Below, in pieces: positions 22,317 through 31,031 of a stretch of 41,152 bases of DNA. The translations under genes and the position numbers were made by a program. Where the stretch lies: NCBI GenBank assembly GCA_029204225.1, contig MU835189.1:1-41152 (forward strand), read 5' to 3'. The first letter of the stretch is position 1, and every line of letters begins with the position of its first letter. This stretch comes from Diphasiastrum complanatum. Taxonomy: Eukaryota; Streptophyta; Lycopodiopsida; Lycopodiales; Lycopodiaceae. The notes under the pieces are model-generated. The model was not told where the DNA came from. It saw nothing but the letters and a program-made list of their open reading frames with translations, and searched no databases.

Positions 22317-23129
22317 TGTGCAAAAAGTACAAAAAGGACCAAGAGTGGATCCTAATATGATCCTCAAGAGGGATTGGTTGTCAGATTACTTGATCTATCA
22401 ATCTACTTGAGATTAAGATCAATCTAGATCAATTCTAGACACAAAATCCTAACAAGAACAATCATTAATTGAAGGTAGGTGTACTTTTTGGTTTCACACG
22501 TGTGAAACATTGTCTGAGTACGGACTCCAACCTGAAAATCAAGTACACATTGATAGAACCTCAAAACAATCAAAACAAATGTAGACAAATGGAGAGAATC
22601 ACTCAAAATTGCTTCCAAAACCAAGATTGGTGTCTCACAATGATTATGGCCAAATGTGGCTCTCTATATACAATAAGTGGGAGATCGTGGTACTGATCAT
22701 TCCTCTGATCCCACATGTGTGAAGGTGCTTTGTCATATGATGATTCGTCATGCAAAACTGACACTTGGACAAAACCTTCTATTTTGAGCACTTTTGGTCC
22801 ATTTTCCTTCTATATGGAGATCTACTTGGAAATCTTCTGGAAGTCAAAATTCGCCTACTTCAGCTTATTCCAAACGTGTGAGCTGTCCTCTACACATGGG
22901 ATATGACACCTAACCAAAGGATGTGGCTCATGCAATCAATAGATTGATGCCATGTGTCATATGTCTAGAAAACTAGTTTTTGGCCATTTTAGCAACTAGA
23001 ACTTGAATTAAATCATATGTACAACATATATGATTATGGTACATGACAAGTACACTAGTTTCACACGTGGGAACAGGCTCCACACATGTGTGTTTATCTA
23101 TATACAAGATTTTTGGCCTCTACCAAGCT
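22317..23129 (-). mobile_element. 5' LTR of D, end-truncated
   Basis: 813 bp, homologous to 17833-18665 but stopping at ...taccaagct, so about 20 bp of the LTR start (tatttttgcatttttcaca) are absent. By eye it is closer to the isolated copy at 31032-31813 than to the other LTR of D. Confidence 0.88.
22664..22671 (-). promoter_or_regulatory. TATA box in D 5' LTR
   Basis: TATATAG on the minus strand at the position equivalent to TATATATA in the other LTR; a candidate promoter for D ORF1 and ORF2. Confidence 0.45.
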
Positions 23130-23886
23130 AAAGGGTGGTGTCGGTGTGGTAATTACTACTTGTGGGCTGGCTCGCCTTTTGGTGCTAGGAACAATGTCTC
23201 TAGGTCCTTGAGAGCGACAGTTGTCTTGCGTCCCATGTGTTGTTGGACTATCATCAACAGAAGATAAGTGGCAACCTTATGTTGTTTGAGGGACAAGCAG
23301 AGTTTTTCAGCGATCTTTTCTACCCACTTAAAGGTGTGAGTGGGGTCGTTCAGCAGCATGGTCAATGCAAAGAGGTCGCTTGGTGGAATGCGATCCATGC
23401 GGACTATGTGTGCCTCAGTCAGGATCAAAAGAATTTATGTCGCGGCTCGTAGCTTGGGATCTTGAATGAGTGTCGTGGCGACGCCATCGTGGGTGTGAGC
23501 GATGGTTTTGTCGTCATCGAACAAGAACTTCTTGAAGTAGTTCTGGTCATAGCTAGTGCCCTTGCCATGGATTGACTCGCCAGAATTTGGAAATCCAGTT
23601 AGTTGAATCCTAGCGGGTGTGATATCAATAGTGACGTAACTGCCATCCTTAGAAGGAATGTGAAATGAGTGGAATTCATCTGAGTAGGAAGAGTAGGCAG
23701 CACGAATCAGACTCTCATGTTGTTGTTCAAGAAGATGCAGTAGATTAAAGCCAAGACAGATGAAAATGTCATTGGCTAATCACATTGTCTCAGAATGATC
23801 CTTGACTTCTGGTAAAAATAAGTCACCCATGTAAGGCTTGGGGAGCTTATGGGGATGCGTAAAGAGTGAGGGATTTCGGGAAGCCA
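23130..23886 (-). pseudogene. E accessory ORF, N-terminal part
   Basis: Minus-strand ORF starting at ATG 23884-23886 (MASRNPSLFTHPHKLPKPYM), about 250 codons with only two stops in that frame before the last few codons: TGA after 'HSETM' (about 23779) and TAA after 'RAAT' (about 23441). Recognisable stretches are FICLGFNLLHLLEQQHESLI, TIDITPARIQLTGF and DRIPPSDLFALTMLLNDPTH. Near 23143 it shifts frame and is then cut by D; the rest lies at 17410-17832, so the full product would be near 390 residues. It begins about 670 bp after the end of integrase, on the same strand. I recognise no domain. Tat-lineage gypsy elements are known to carry extra ORFs here, so an element-specific accessory protein is the best guess. 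Confidence 0.62.
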
Positions 23887-24559
23887 TGATAACAGTGATT
23901 CTAGATTGGTCTGGAAGTTTTGAAAATTCTGAAAAATTTGAGCATGAACTTGGGAACATGAATCTAGAATGAATTCATGGAGAGGATGGGTGAGGCCTAT
24001 ATATAGACTTTTTTTGACAGGAATTCGCAAATTCACCCAGAAATTGTTCTCAGTGTCCACGATTTTCTAATGAGGTTCGCGAATTTTGAGACACTGTTTT
24101 GAGGGTCGACAAAGTCCTATAAGTGATGTTTTTGTACAAACATGACAAAGATGGCTGACAGTAGAAAATTTTGACTGATCAAAAATTTGCGGAGATGACA
24201 GCGAAATCATGGAGACCATTTTGAGCCGCAACAAATTATCTACAAATTTTGTCATTGAGGATCTGATGCAAAAAACTAATTTTTTCTATTTTTGGAAATT
24301 TTTTCTCTGAGACAGAATTCGTGGAGGTCAAAAATAAATCTTGCATACTAAAAAAGTGTTGGGAAAATTCTATCTAATGTGGTTGTGAGACAAATTTTCT
24401 AAAAAGAATGATTCTTGTGGTTTTCAAAGAAAAAGATTGATTGTATGCCTGATCTGATGATATCTTGATGTTCTAAAACAAGAAAACAGAGCAAAAAATT
24501 GTTGAAATGGCAAGCTGACAATAAACAAAAATAAAGAACAAAATTTAGGAAATAAAGCA
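23887..24559 (-). other. spacer between E integrase and accessory ORF
   Basis: Non-coding. It contains repeated gaattcg / ttcgcga words (24018, 24072, 24316) that also occur in the E leader at 26.85-27.15 kb. Confidence 0.5.
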
Positions 24560-25127
24560 ACTAATACAAATCAAGATAAAAATAGGGCTCATTGTACTTT
24601 CTCAGTCTGCTCCCATTGACCACAATGTCTAAAAGATCGCCTTGTAGGATTTGGAGTTGGACATATCTGGAGGCAAATATCTTTTGAATGACATAAAGTC
24701 CTTGGCCAAAAAATTTGAGTTTTTCTTTAAAAGCTTTGGCTTGGTATAGCAGAACCTTATCTTCGACTTGAAACTCTTTGAGTTTTATGGATTGATCATG
24801 CCATGTTTTTTGTGCACTTGTTGAGCATGGATGCTGATCCGACGTGTCTCAGATAGTTGTTCCAGATGAAATACCCTATTTGCTAAGATCTGTCGATTAT
24901 CTAACTCAAGATTATAGCTACTCGAAGAAATGGAATATGGAATTCTACAAGCATAAAGGCTTCTTGGCCATATACTAGCTGAAAAGGGGTTAAGCTTGTG
25001 GCTCGCTTTGGGGTAGTGCAGTAGGCCCATAGAGCAGCATGAAGTTCTAGTTCCCAATCGAATCGGCTGGATTCGACGGTTTTGGTGAGAACGTCACATA
25101 AGATTTTGTTTGTGGATTCCACCTGGC
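24560..25127 (-). pseudogene. gypsy integrase C-terminal half (E)
   Basis: Minus strand. Homology starts at NGQVESTNKIL, the block with the catalytic Glu of the DDE triad, and continues through WAYCTTPKRATSLTPFQLVYG (about 24965-25030) and the LELDNRQILANR linker. It ends in the GPF/Y-type module (DKVLLYQAKAFKEK...LRKYNEPY) with a stop near 24560. The HHCC finger and the two catalytic Asp residues are gone, because gag sequence is joined directly upstream at about 25125-25135. One or two frame changes occur near 24900 and 24790. Integrase would insert element cDNA; this remnant cannot. Confidence 0.88.
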
Positions 25128-26721
25128 CATTTCATCGTGGATAACATGGGAAACTTTTGCGATGCACGTTTTGGTTTCAAAAGGCTTGTGAGGTACTTTA
25201 TGGGAGGCGAAAGATTGTTGGTCTGCATTGCAAATTTGCTAGCGATACTGATGATGCAGTCGAATTTCTTCAGATGGGTGAGGATAGACAATAGGTGTTG
25301 AGTCTTTGCTTGGAGGCATAGCATGTACTTGGGTTTTGTTGGGTGCAAGTGTAGGGGCTTGGCGTTGGGTTTGTGCACGAGGCCCATGCTGGATGAGTTT
25401 CGACTGGCAATGTTTCTATTGCACAGAACAGGCAGGAGCAGCTGGTTTAGATCGATATGGATAGTCCTTCACATGGTGTTCAGTGCCACAATTTTGACAA
25501 GCTGGAGGAAAGCGAGTATATCGGGACAACAAATACTACGGTGTTTACCTGCGTAGATAAAACATCCTCATATTGCTGGAAGTTGATGCATGGCAGATCA
25601 TAGGTTTGGGCATTGGGATCAACCGCTTGAGCATTAGGATCAAATGTATAATAAACGGTCTCAATGGTGTACATCGGTTGAGTAGCGTCTTCCACATAAT
25701 ATGTTGTTGGATCGATGGTATTGGGATCAAGATACTGGACAACTTGTTGTGGAGTGGGTTGGTTGACGACAAATTGTTGACATGGTTGGTACTGATTTGG
25801 TGCAGTTGGTCTTAGTTGGGATACCCCTGGTCGTGGAATGGACTATTGTGGAGGGTAGGGGTGGTATACTCGATACATGGGTTTGGGTGCTGATGGAAAA
25901 TGATTTTGCAATTGAGGGCACTCATCAGCAGTGTGATGCTATGAGCAGATTGGACACTAGACATTTTCTCTTGTTCGAAAAGATTTTTCAGCAATATTTT
26001 TCATGGCGGTTTGGAAATCAGTAGTGAGTTTATCCATATGAGTTTATTGAGCTTTCTGCTAGGTTTCCATTTGCTGCAGAAGTTCAAAAGATTGGGTAGC
26101 ATTTCCAAATTTTGTTTGGTTAAGATGTTCAAGATTCTTAGATTTCTTTCCACGATGGTCAAAGTCAGAACCTTCAGAACCTTCATCTTCTTCACGTATA
26201 GCATCAATCATTACGTCTTTAAGTTGATCATACTAGGTCAACTGGTTTTAGTTCACAACGGATGTTTTTAGATAGTCCAACCAAGAACAATTTGATGGCC
26301 ATACATTTAATGATATTTTTGTCAACACATTCCACTTTGAGACATTTAAAACGCTCAATGTAGTTTTGAACCGACTCTTCGTGACACATCTTGATATGGG
26401 TGATTTGGATGAATGGGCTTTGAGTCAGTTTGGATGGTTTGAGATGCTTGATGAGAGCGTCCTTGAGAGTAGTCCAGGAAACAAGATCAGGAGCTTCAAG
26501 GTTGAAATACCACTCTTTGGCTGTTCCATAGAGTACCACGAGAATAGTCGGAGCTTTTTGATTTTCGAGGTATCTCCATAGAAACGGCATGCATTATCAA
26601 AGTCTTGGAGAAATCTAATTGGGTCAGATTCTCCATTGTACTTTGGTGCATCGATACGTGGAATTCTTTGTTCTAGTCGTGGAAGACTCGGATTGGAAGA
26701 TTCAGCACAGTCTTGAGACAT
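25128..26721 (-). pseudogene. gypsy gag (E)
   Basis: The start ATG at 26719-26721 gives MSQDCAESSNPSLPRLEQ. The core retrotransposon-gag domain follows: PKYNGESDPIRFLQDF, then after a frame change LYGTAKEWYFNLEAP and YIERFKCLKVEC (26230-26640). Next are an acidic linker (26001-26207), a zinc knuckle CPIC..HHTADEC (about 25930-25975, with an internal stop), a Pro/Gln-rich linker (25480-25800), and a second knuckle CQNCGTEHHVKDY (about 25470-25510, last Cys replaced). The C-terminal linker runs to about 25130 and fuses to integrase. Protease, RT and RNase H are deleted. The core is similar to gag of element I. Confidence 0.87.
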
Positions 26722-27171
26722 GATGCAGTATGAGGAATAGGGTAACAGTACAGATGATCAAGGCAGTACTGTACTTGGCAAAAAAGTCAAAAAGGGCAGT
26801 TTTCTTGCATAATGGAGAAGTTTGGGTAAAAATTGAACTTTTGTGCAGTAATAGAATTCGTGGACAGGCCTAGAAATCGTGGACAATCAGATGAATCCAA
26901 CTACAGTGCTCACGAATTTTGACAGGAGGTGCTTTCTATCAAGATACTGATTTTTGATGTTTTTTTGAGAATTTTTTGGGGATAGATTTCGCAGAGTGTA
27001 CAAAGAAATTGTGCTCACTATGGGCGATTTCGTGGTATCACTGGCGATTTCCAATGCTGAGGTTTTGCTAGTAGACTAGGAAAATAGTGAAAAAGGTGAT
27101 TTTTTGACAGAAAACAGGCTAAATCACTTAGATAGAATTTGCGGAGCTGCTGGAGGACGATCTAGCCTCAA
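26722..27171 (-). other. 5' leader of E
   Basis: Between the LTR and the gag ATG. It has repeated aattcgtgga / ttcgcag / ttcgtgg words. The bases after the LTR end (TTGAGGCTAGATCG on the minus strand) do not match a tRNA primer site I know. ggacgatc at 27153 and gatcgtcc at 27212 form a short inverted pair spanning the LTR edge. Confidence 0.5.
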
Positions 27172-27844
27172 TGGGTAGATCTACTCACGGGTGTAGTATA
27201 GTGTAGAGAGGATCGTCCACCGTTTTAAGAACCTACCAAAGCTTTCAAAGGGAAATAAGCAAACAAGAATGGAAGCACTAAGGCTTTTCCAACTAGTGCT
27301 CAGAACTGAAATAAACTAACTAAGATAACAAGCAATAAAATCCTTGCAAAGTGTTACCCAAGTAGCAAGTTCACTAAGCTAGATTCTAATTTAACACCCA
27401 AAAGGGAGATAGAAATAATAGATTGTGGCTAACTAGATAATCAACAAATAAACACATGCCACAATACACACACCAATGAGAAGGAGACAAGAGGAGGCCC
27501 GAGCACCTTCCCTCAAGCTATGCACCTTCCCAAAGGGAACACAAATGAAATAGAATGATAATCTCAAAATAGAGAAGCATAATAAGCTTAATCTCAAAAG
27601 TGTTGTGTACATGGCAAATACCTCTCCTTTTATAGCAAGGAGGGTCATCCATAAGTATTCACTAACTTATGGGATTAATTTAAAACTAGCCATTCTAGAA
27701 CTCCTAACTTAGGACTTAGAACTTTAAAGGCTTCTAACTTGAAACTTAAGATAACTTAAGACAAATATTTATAAGCTTAAATTTCTTAAGTCTAAGTTCT
27801 AATCCTAAGTTTTAAGTTATTTGATTATTTTGAGCTTCTACCCA
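27172..27844 (-). mobile_element. 5' LTR of E
   Basis: 673 bp, minus strand TGGGTAGA...TCTACCCA, giving 8-bp perfect inverted ends. It contains a strong TATA box and lies upstream of leader and gag in the right order. No second copy was found at the left end of E. Confidence 0.75.
27626..27635 (-). promoter_or_regulatory. TATA box in E LTR
   Basis: CTATAAAAGG on the minus strand, a near-consensus plant TATA box, about 450 bp upstream of the LTR 3' end. Confidence 0.6.
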
Positions 27845-27985
27845 TGGACTTACAAAACACATGCCATAGTAGAAGTTTATTGGCAAATACTCATATGTAG
27901 GCTTACAAAACACATGCCACGAAGTTTAATTTTTTTTTTTAATATATATATATTTTCTCTGTGTTTGCACAGTTGCTAACAACAA
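27845..27985. repeat. repeat X, right copies
   Basis: A partial unit (ttacaaaacacatgccatag, 27849 on) and then a full unit from gaagtttattggcaaatac to gtttgcacagttgctaac. It matches 17306-17400. The right edge of E falls inside X, so X is probably the insertion target. Confidence 0.7.
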
Positions 27986-28099
27986 GCAACTCAACCAAAG
28001 CGTTATCAAAAAAAAAATTGGCTTTTTAGAATTATAAGTTAAGCATCTAATTTTAAAATATTAATGTTATGTTATAAATGTTCAGGTTTTAAAATGCTA

Positions 28100-28441
28100 T
28101 TACAGAATTACAGCCGAAAAAAGCCAAGGCTGGACTTGGATTGCCCTCCAAATTGTTTATCACATAAAGAAGAGCAAATGAGGATTCAATTGAGAGATTT
28201 CCTCCCACCATTGTCAAAGGATTATAAGACCTTCACATGTCTTTCGCATCTGATGAGGACATTTACTTATCGAGTTGTCTGTTGTGATATATCAAAACTG
28301 CTAGATGATATCCCAAAGCATGAATATACTCTTGCTATTGAGATATTCCGTATGGTTTCAGAATGTTTGGCTCAATTAATGATGGAAAACCATTTTCGTA
28401 CCCTCAAATTACCAAGCTGGTTAATTATTTTGCTGCCTTGA
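28100..28441 (+). pseudogene. unrecognised exon-like open frame
   Basis: An open stretch of over 100 codons. It follows possible splice acceptors (attacag at 28100-28110) and ends near a possible donor (aagctg/gttaat, about 28420). The product contains CPPNCLSHKEEQMRIQLRDF, LPPLSKDYKTFTCLSHLMRTF and ECLAQLMMENHFRTLKLPSW. It has a helical, balanced composition unlike the transposon frames nearby. I do not recognise the family. It shares its strand with the methyltransferase-like exon 265 bp downstream and could belong to the same gene or captured fragment, but no motif links them. Confidence 0.4.
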
Positions 28442-28705
28442 CAACATTTTTTTTATAGAGATGTGTGATTTTTCATAGTTTGACTCAATCATCATCAATG
28501 ACTGCATCTCTGAAAACCACATGTCATGCTATTGAGCACCTTGTCTGGTTTGTCATTTTAAATATATATTGTCATATTTATTTTGATGTAGTTGATGTTT
28601 GAAAATGTCAGTCTGAATGCTAATATGGTAGTATATATGTAGAAACAAAAGAAATCTTGAGCGTGCACTGGGCTGCCACTTATTCTCTTATTTACTTCCA
28701 AATGT

Positions 28706-29037
28706 AGGTACTACCACATGTTGTGCCCTCAAGAAAAACAGGAATTGCATAGCTATTGAAGTGGATGAAATCCAGGCAACCTACATTGAGATGAGAGTGG
28801 TTGCTATTCGAGAACTTCCAGATGAAGATCGTGAAGTTGGGGCTCGAGCTGTCGACAATAGTGAGAGGTTCCAAAGTGCCTCATCGGAACCGGTTCCCCC
28901 ACTTCTAAATGAAGAAGGGGAGCTAGTTGGGTTGAGAGATGATATTATTGAGCCCCCTCAAGATTATACTGAGAGGGCTATTGATGTCTTTGAAGAGGGA
29001 CAAGCCTCTCAATCAGCCGAGAAGGCATTACCGATAT
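28706..29037 (+). pseudogene. C-terminal fragment of a beta-class DNA amino-methyltransferase (putative)
   Basis: After a plausible acceptor (ccaaatgtag, ending 28707) the frame reads GTTTCCALKKNRNCIAIEVD followed by E...YIEMRVVAIRELPDED. This fits the end of the N4-cytosine/N6-adenine methylase fold (Pfam DNA_methylase type): the GxGTT SAM-binding motif I, a conserved Arg, then I-x-I-E-x-D and a helix ending in RV. In beta-class enzymes motif I is near the C-terminus, so the DPPY-type catalytic motif would lie upstream; it is not visible here. An acidic tail (LLNEEGELVGLRDD, DVFEEGQAS) follows to about 29037. The exon has no stop, although its surroundings are decayed. Known relatives in land plants include the bryophyte DN4MT proteins. 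The match is by motif only. Confidence 0.45.
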
Positions 29038-29784
29038 GTTGCTGGATATTGCTTGATACTTTTACTATTATGTTAATTGTTTGGCAGACATATATGTTAT
29101 TGGCAGGCTTATGTTATTGGATACTTATATTTCACTGGCAAGTGCCAAATTTTAAAATCAAGATTTTATTTGTGTTAGATTCACAAAGATATATTTGAGA
29201 TATTATGCTTCATGAGCTTGTTCTTAGATTTATAAAAAGTTATGTTTTATGCACTATTGTGCGTTTAGATAAATTAACTTGTTATGAAAGTTTTTTATTG
29301 GATAGTTTTTATGCAAACTAAAACATCATTATAAAGTATTGAAAATATTTAGATGACAGTTAAAATATGAATATTTTTAATGAGTTTCGCAACTACATAT
29401 AACAAAATCTCAACGAAAAGTACATTAGCTATATGCATTTGAAGTTCATTTTTTGTTTGTGATATTTTTGAAAACTATATCAAATTGCAATGGCCATAAT
29501 TTTATTGTTTCTTACTAATGTATTTTTGACAATATTGTATGTGCATTCTGAAGATTTTAAAAAGTCAAAAATCTTACCCTTGAAAAAATAATTCTATGCA
29601 AAAATGTGATTTGTATTATTAATAAGTTGATTTTTAAAAGTTTTGGAGGGAATCTTCTTAGGACAAACCTTTTCAATTACCCACTCAATAGAAAATTGTG
29701 TTAATGCCACAAAAAGAATGCAAAATACTGCATTCCATACACCTGTTGAAAATGTGTGTCTCTGATAAAACTGATGGAGCAGTG
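29038..29784. other. AT-rich, unassigned
   Basis: Very AT-rich DNA with no supported gene. The reverse frame 29594-29797 (VWNAVFCILFVALTQFSIEW) starts at a primer-site sequence and may be leader of element M read by chance. Confidence 0.4.
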
Positions 29785-29836
29785 GCTCTGATACCATTGA
29801 CGGACTATGGATGTATTCTTATCAGCTCTGATACTA
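29785..29836 (-). other. two initiator-Met primer sites, 40 bp apart (M)
   Basis: Minus strand TGGTATCAGAGC at 29785-29796 (exact) and TAGTATCAGAGC at 29825-29836 (one change). The second is preceded by CCCCAACAAAG, the usual LTR end of plant copia elements. The exact site would then lie inside the leader. Confidence 0.7.
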
Positions 29837-29839
29837 CTT

Positions 29840-30265
29840 TGTTGGGGCGTCTAAGTGCAGGCCCAGTGAGATACACCAACAGAGATAAAGAACGATGACA
29901 ATTATTGAAATAATAGGGTCTTTGGATTACTTGGAGAACAGAGTTATGATAGAGTTGTTCAGATTGTGTTGATTAAAAGTATTAGTTTAGGTGTCGTAGA
30001 CAACCATAGAGAGAGATTGCAGAAACAATTAGGCTTCTGAGACAGCCATGCAATACTCTTTTACTGAAGTTCTGATATAAAGACATGCAAAGACAATTAG
30101 GCATCAAAGACAGCCATACATTTTTTTGTTTATGATAGTTGGGAAAGAAGAGTGAGAGTTAATGAACATTCAACAAGAATGCAATGAGATAGAACAATAG
30201 CAAATCTGTAATTTTAATTTTATGATAACAACAATTAAATCACAATACAATTGCGCTGATAAGCG
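29840..30265 (-). mobile_element. copia LTR, limits uncertain (M)
   Basis: Starts TGTTGGGGCGTC on the plus strand next to a primer site, so it would be the 5' LTR of a reverse-strand element whose body is missing. It contains repeated agacaattaggc...gacagccat words (30020-30120). The right limit is taken as the start of the next LTR fragment. Confidence 0.45.
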
Positions 30266-30315
30266 TGTGATCCTACTTAGAGAAACAAGTCAATTGCTAT
30301 AGTTCTGAATATTTA

Positions 30316-30395
<80 letters not shown>

Positions 30396-30560
30396 TCTAA
30401 CTCTGAGGAGTCAGATACTATAAAGACCTTTTTTTATTCGTTTGATCTTTGTCGTGTAGACGTAGTATCAACTTCTTATCTCTAATCGCTCATTTACTTA
30501 TATAGCAACTAGATGATCTTGTCCTATTCTAGCTTTACAATTACAAGATCGTTAGCAGCG
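30266..30560 (-). mobile_element. B-family LTR fragment
   Basis: tgtgatcctactta...ttacaagatcg matches 1474-1715 of the B LTR in the same orientation, with an expanded microsatellite inside. The rest of the LTR is missing. Confidence 0.75.
30316..30393. repeat. (CT)n(TA)n microsatellite
   Basis: About 13 CT followed by about 26 TA units. The equivalent place in the B LTR (1510-1530) has only a short CT run. Confidence 0.97.
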
Positions 30561-30873
30561 AGCTCAACACAAAGTGCATCAAGGACAAATCAGGATCTCA
30601 AAGGAGTTCCAAAGTTGAAAGTCAGAAGCGACAGGGGCGAACATTTCAAAGAGACGCCTCTGTCACCAGTTAGTAAGGTTCTTGGGTTTTACGCAGGCGA
30701 TATAAAATCTACGCCTTTCCCAGAAAAAGAGATATTTTAAGTTATGTAATTTTTCAATACAAAGATCTGAGCCTCCGACTTGTGGTGTGCCAGCTTCAAT
30801 ATTAATAAAAAGTGGCCAGTAAATTGAGTACTGTGCCAAGTAGCTTAAATGTATAGTTATTTTAATTGGGAGA
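30561..30873. other. unassigned sequence
   Basis: A 76-codon plus-strand frame (30513-30740; KLKVRSDRGEHFKETPLSPV) begins inside the LTR fragment. It resembles no family I know. Nothing else is supported. Confidence 0.35.
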
Positions 30874-31022
30874 CACCTTTACTTTAATCTGACATCAGAT
30901 TTTATAAAGGTGGGGTGGATGTTGTAAAGCTACCTTTACGAGCTTTACTTCCGGCGCCAACATTGTCCCTGGCGCCAGCAGCGCCCCTGACGCTCTCGGC
31001 GCCGGCGCCGCTCCGGCACCAC
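30874..31022. other. hairpins followed by GC-rich GGCGCC cluster
   Basis: Outer arms CACCTTTA/TAAAGGTG (30874-30912) enclose inner arms AATCTGA/TCAGATT. A second hairpin GTAAAGCT/AGCTTTAC spans 30924-30948. From 30950 to 31022 the DNA is very GC-rich, with four GGCGCC palindromes. It abuts a truncated D-type LTR. Confidence 0.75.
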
Positions 31023-31031
31023 TATGACCAG

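Larger units (their letters stand above)
17833..23129 (-). mobile_element. non-autonomous LTR element D
   Basis: About 5.3 kb. Orientation is reverse, shown by an initiator-Met primer site (22305-22316) beside the right LTR and a purine tract (18666-18678) beside the left LTR. The interior has a zinc-knuckle ORF and a second ORF but no protease, integrase, RT or RNase H, so D would depend on enzymes from another element. It splits the accessory ORF of E. The right LTR lacks its last ~20 bp, and no target duplication is visible. Confidence 0.88.
17401..27844 (-). mobile_element. gypsy element E (interrupted by D)
   Basis: Reverse-strand Ty3/gypsy element: 5' LTR 27172-27844, leader, gag, a large internal deletion, integrase C-terminal half, spacer, extra ORF. 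D occupies 17833-23129 inside the extra ORF, leaving about 5.1 kb of E. No 3' LTR was found at the left end; the sequence passes into repeat X at 17400. The position of the extra ORF between integrase and the 3' side matches what is known for some Tat-lineage elements. Confidence 0.75.

Noticed and set aside
23043-23452. Plus-strand ORFs opposite the accessory ORF
   Set aside because: Shadow frames of the reverse-strand coding sequence, partly within the D LTR.
30513-30740. Small plus-strand gene (76 codons)
   Set aside because: Starts inside an LTR fragment, no homologue recognised, no promoter evidence.
30950-31022. CpG-island promoter of a host gene
   Set aside because: Only about 75 bp, no downstream ORF, and plants do not use CpG islands in that sense.
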